Assembly: GCF_030646615.1 (NCBI RefSeq)
Contig: NZ_JAUSLG010000053.1
Location: 1 to 53,505 of the forward strand
Source of the DNA: Phenylobacterium sp.
Lineage (GTDB): Bacteria; Pseudomonadota; Alphaproteobacteria; Caulobacterales; Caulobacteraceae
Reading direction: 5' to 3'
DNA length: 53,505 nt
The notes beneath the pieces were generated by a model. It did not search any database and had not been told where the DNA came from. It saw only the letters and a list, made by a program, of their open reading frames with translations. Shown here piece by piece: positions 52,905-53,505 of this stretch (positions are counted from its first letter, which is position 1; each line of letters begins with the position of its first letter). A program made the position numbers and the translations under genes.

Positions 52905-53505
52905 CGTTCTTGTGGTGGACGACGAGGCCGACATCCGCGACCTGGTGGCCGGAATCCTCGACGATGAGGGCTATGAGGTGCGGACGGCCTCGGACTCGGA
53001 GTCCGCCCTTGCGGCGGTGCGGGCCCGCCGGCCGTCCCTGCTGATCCTGGATATCTGGATGCAGGGCGGCGGCATGGACGGGCTGGAGCTGCTCGACCTG
53101 ATCAAGTCCCTCGATCCTGACCTTCCGGTGGTGATGATCTCGGGCCACGGCAATATCGAGACCGCCGTCAGCGCCATCAAGCGCGGCGCCTACGACTTCC
53201 TGGAAAAGCCGTTCAAGTCCGACCGGCTGCTGCTGGTGGTCGAGCGCGCTCTGGAGGCGGCCAATCTGCGCCGCGAAAACCGCCGGCTGCGGACCCAGGC
53301 CGTCATGCCCGAGGGCCTGATCGGCAAGTCCATGCCCGCCCAGCACCTGCGCCAGATGATCGCCAAGGTCGCCCCGGCCAACAGCCGGGTGCTGATCGCC
53401 GGGCCGGCCGGATCGGGCAAGGAGATGGTCGCGCGGATGATCCACGCCGCCAGCCCCCGGTCGAAGGGCGAGTTCGTCGCCATCAGCGCCGCCGGCATGG
53501 CCCCC
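52894..53505 (+). CDS. ntrX: Response regulator NtrX, N-terminal part (cut by window end)
   Basis: 204 residues are visible. The receiver domain carries VLVVDDEADIRDLV, the phospho-Asp53 in LLILDIWMQGGGMDGLELL, MISGHGNIETAVSAIKRGAY and FLEKPF. After a linker the AAA+ domain begins with LIGKSMPAQHLRQMI and a Walker A variant GPAGSGKE. GPxGSGKE in place of GESGTGKE is usual in NtrX. AAGGAG at 52882-52887 supports this ATG, which overlaps the ntrY stop. The rest of the gene, including the part that would show any GAFTGA, lies outside the window. Confidence 0.96.
   Translation, partial: MAADVLVVDDEADIRDLVAGILDDEGYEVRTASDSESALAAVRARRPSLLILDIWMQGGGMDGLELLDLIKSLDPDLPVVMISGHGNIETAVSAIKRGAYDFLEKPFKSDRLLLVVERALEAANLRRENRRLRTQAVMPEGLIGKSMPAQHLRQMIAKVAPANSRVLIAGPAGSGKEMVARMIHAASPRSKGEFVAISAAGMAP

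Overview
The window is a chromosomal core region of an alphaproteobacterium, most likely a member of the Caulobacteraceae (Caulobacter/Phenylobacterium type). This is inferred from several features: very high GC; lipoyl domains on both PdhB and PdhC; LpxI as the UDP-diacylglucosamine hydrolase; fused IspDF; a dusB-ntrB-ntrC-ntrY-ntrX run; a direct-repeat GTTC-N7-GTTC LexA box; and an NtrC that lacks the GAFTGA loop, as reported for Caulobacter. No tRNA, rRNA, CRISPR array, insertion sequence or prophage was seen. Genes are packed tightly, with many ATGA start/stop overlaps, and no stretch without a gene exceeds about 200 bases.

Layout. 1-9.4 kb (+): rpsB (3' part), tsf, pyrH, frr, uppS, cdsA, dxr, rseP, bamA, covering translation, UMP kinase, undecaprenyl and CDP-lipid synthesis, the MEP pathway and outer-membrane assembly. 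9.4-14.4 kb (+): skp-like, lpxD, fabZ, lpxA, lpxI, lpxB, the lipid A block. 14.4-17.1 kb (-): gltX then gltA. 17.2-19.3 kb (+): comEC-like. 19.3-26.4 kb (-): lexA, and ppiD-trpE-trpG-trpD-trpC, with a small membrane ORF on the opposite strand between trpE and trpG. 26.5-31.4 kb (+): tpiA, secG, pyrG, rpmF, eno. 31.4-32.5 kb (-): an MFS transporter. 32.7-38.6 kb (+): ftsB-like, pdhA, pdhB, a GFA/CENP-V zinc protein, pdhC, lpdA. 38.7-41.4 kb (-): a lipoprotein alpha/beta-hydrolase-fold gene followed by an acyl-ACP/acyl-CoA synthetase-like gene. 41.5-42.9 kb (+): lipA and a RatA/Coq10-like START gene. 42.9-43.4 kb (-): cinA-C (pncC). 43.5-45.8 kb (+): a membrane protein fused to a spermidine-synthase-like domain. 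45.8-46.9 kb (-): ispDF. 47.0-53.5 kb (+): dusB-ntrB-ntrC-ntrY-ntrX, with ntrX cut by the window end.

How the genes work together. The left half links ribosome function, lipid carriers, lipid A synthesis and the machinery that inserts outer-membrane proteins (RseP, BamA, Skp, and PpiD further on). The centre combines tryptophan synthesis, SOS control and lower glycolysis. Pyruvate dehydrogenase and the lipoate synthase that makes its cofactor lie close together. The right end is the nitrogen-regulatory two-component block.

Most of the window follows a gene order I recognise from many alphaproteobacteria. The unusual items are local: accessory genes inserted at the joints of that order, a PldB-like lipoprotein whose nucleophile serine position is glycine, a GFA protein translationally coupled inside the pdh operon, a 50-base structured repeat at the lpdA stop, nested palindromes in the lexA promoter, and convergent genes that repeatedly share or abut their stop codons. 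I did not find a clearly new multi-gene system. The best candidates for new biology are the acyl-ligase/lipoprotein pair with its palindromic upstream site and the GFA protein in the pdh operon.
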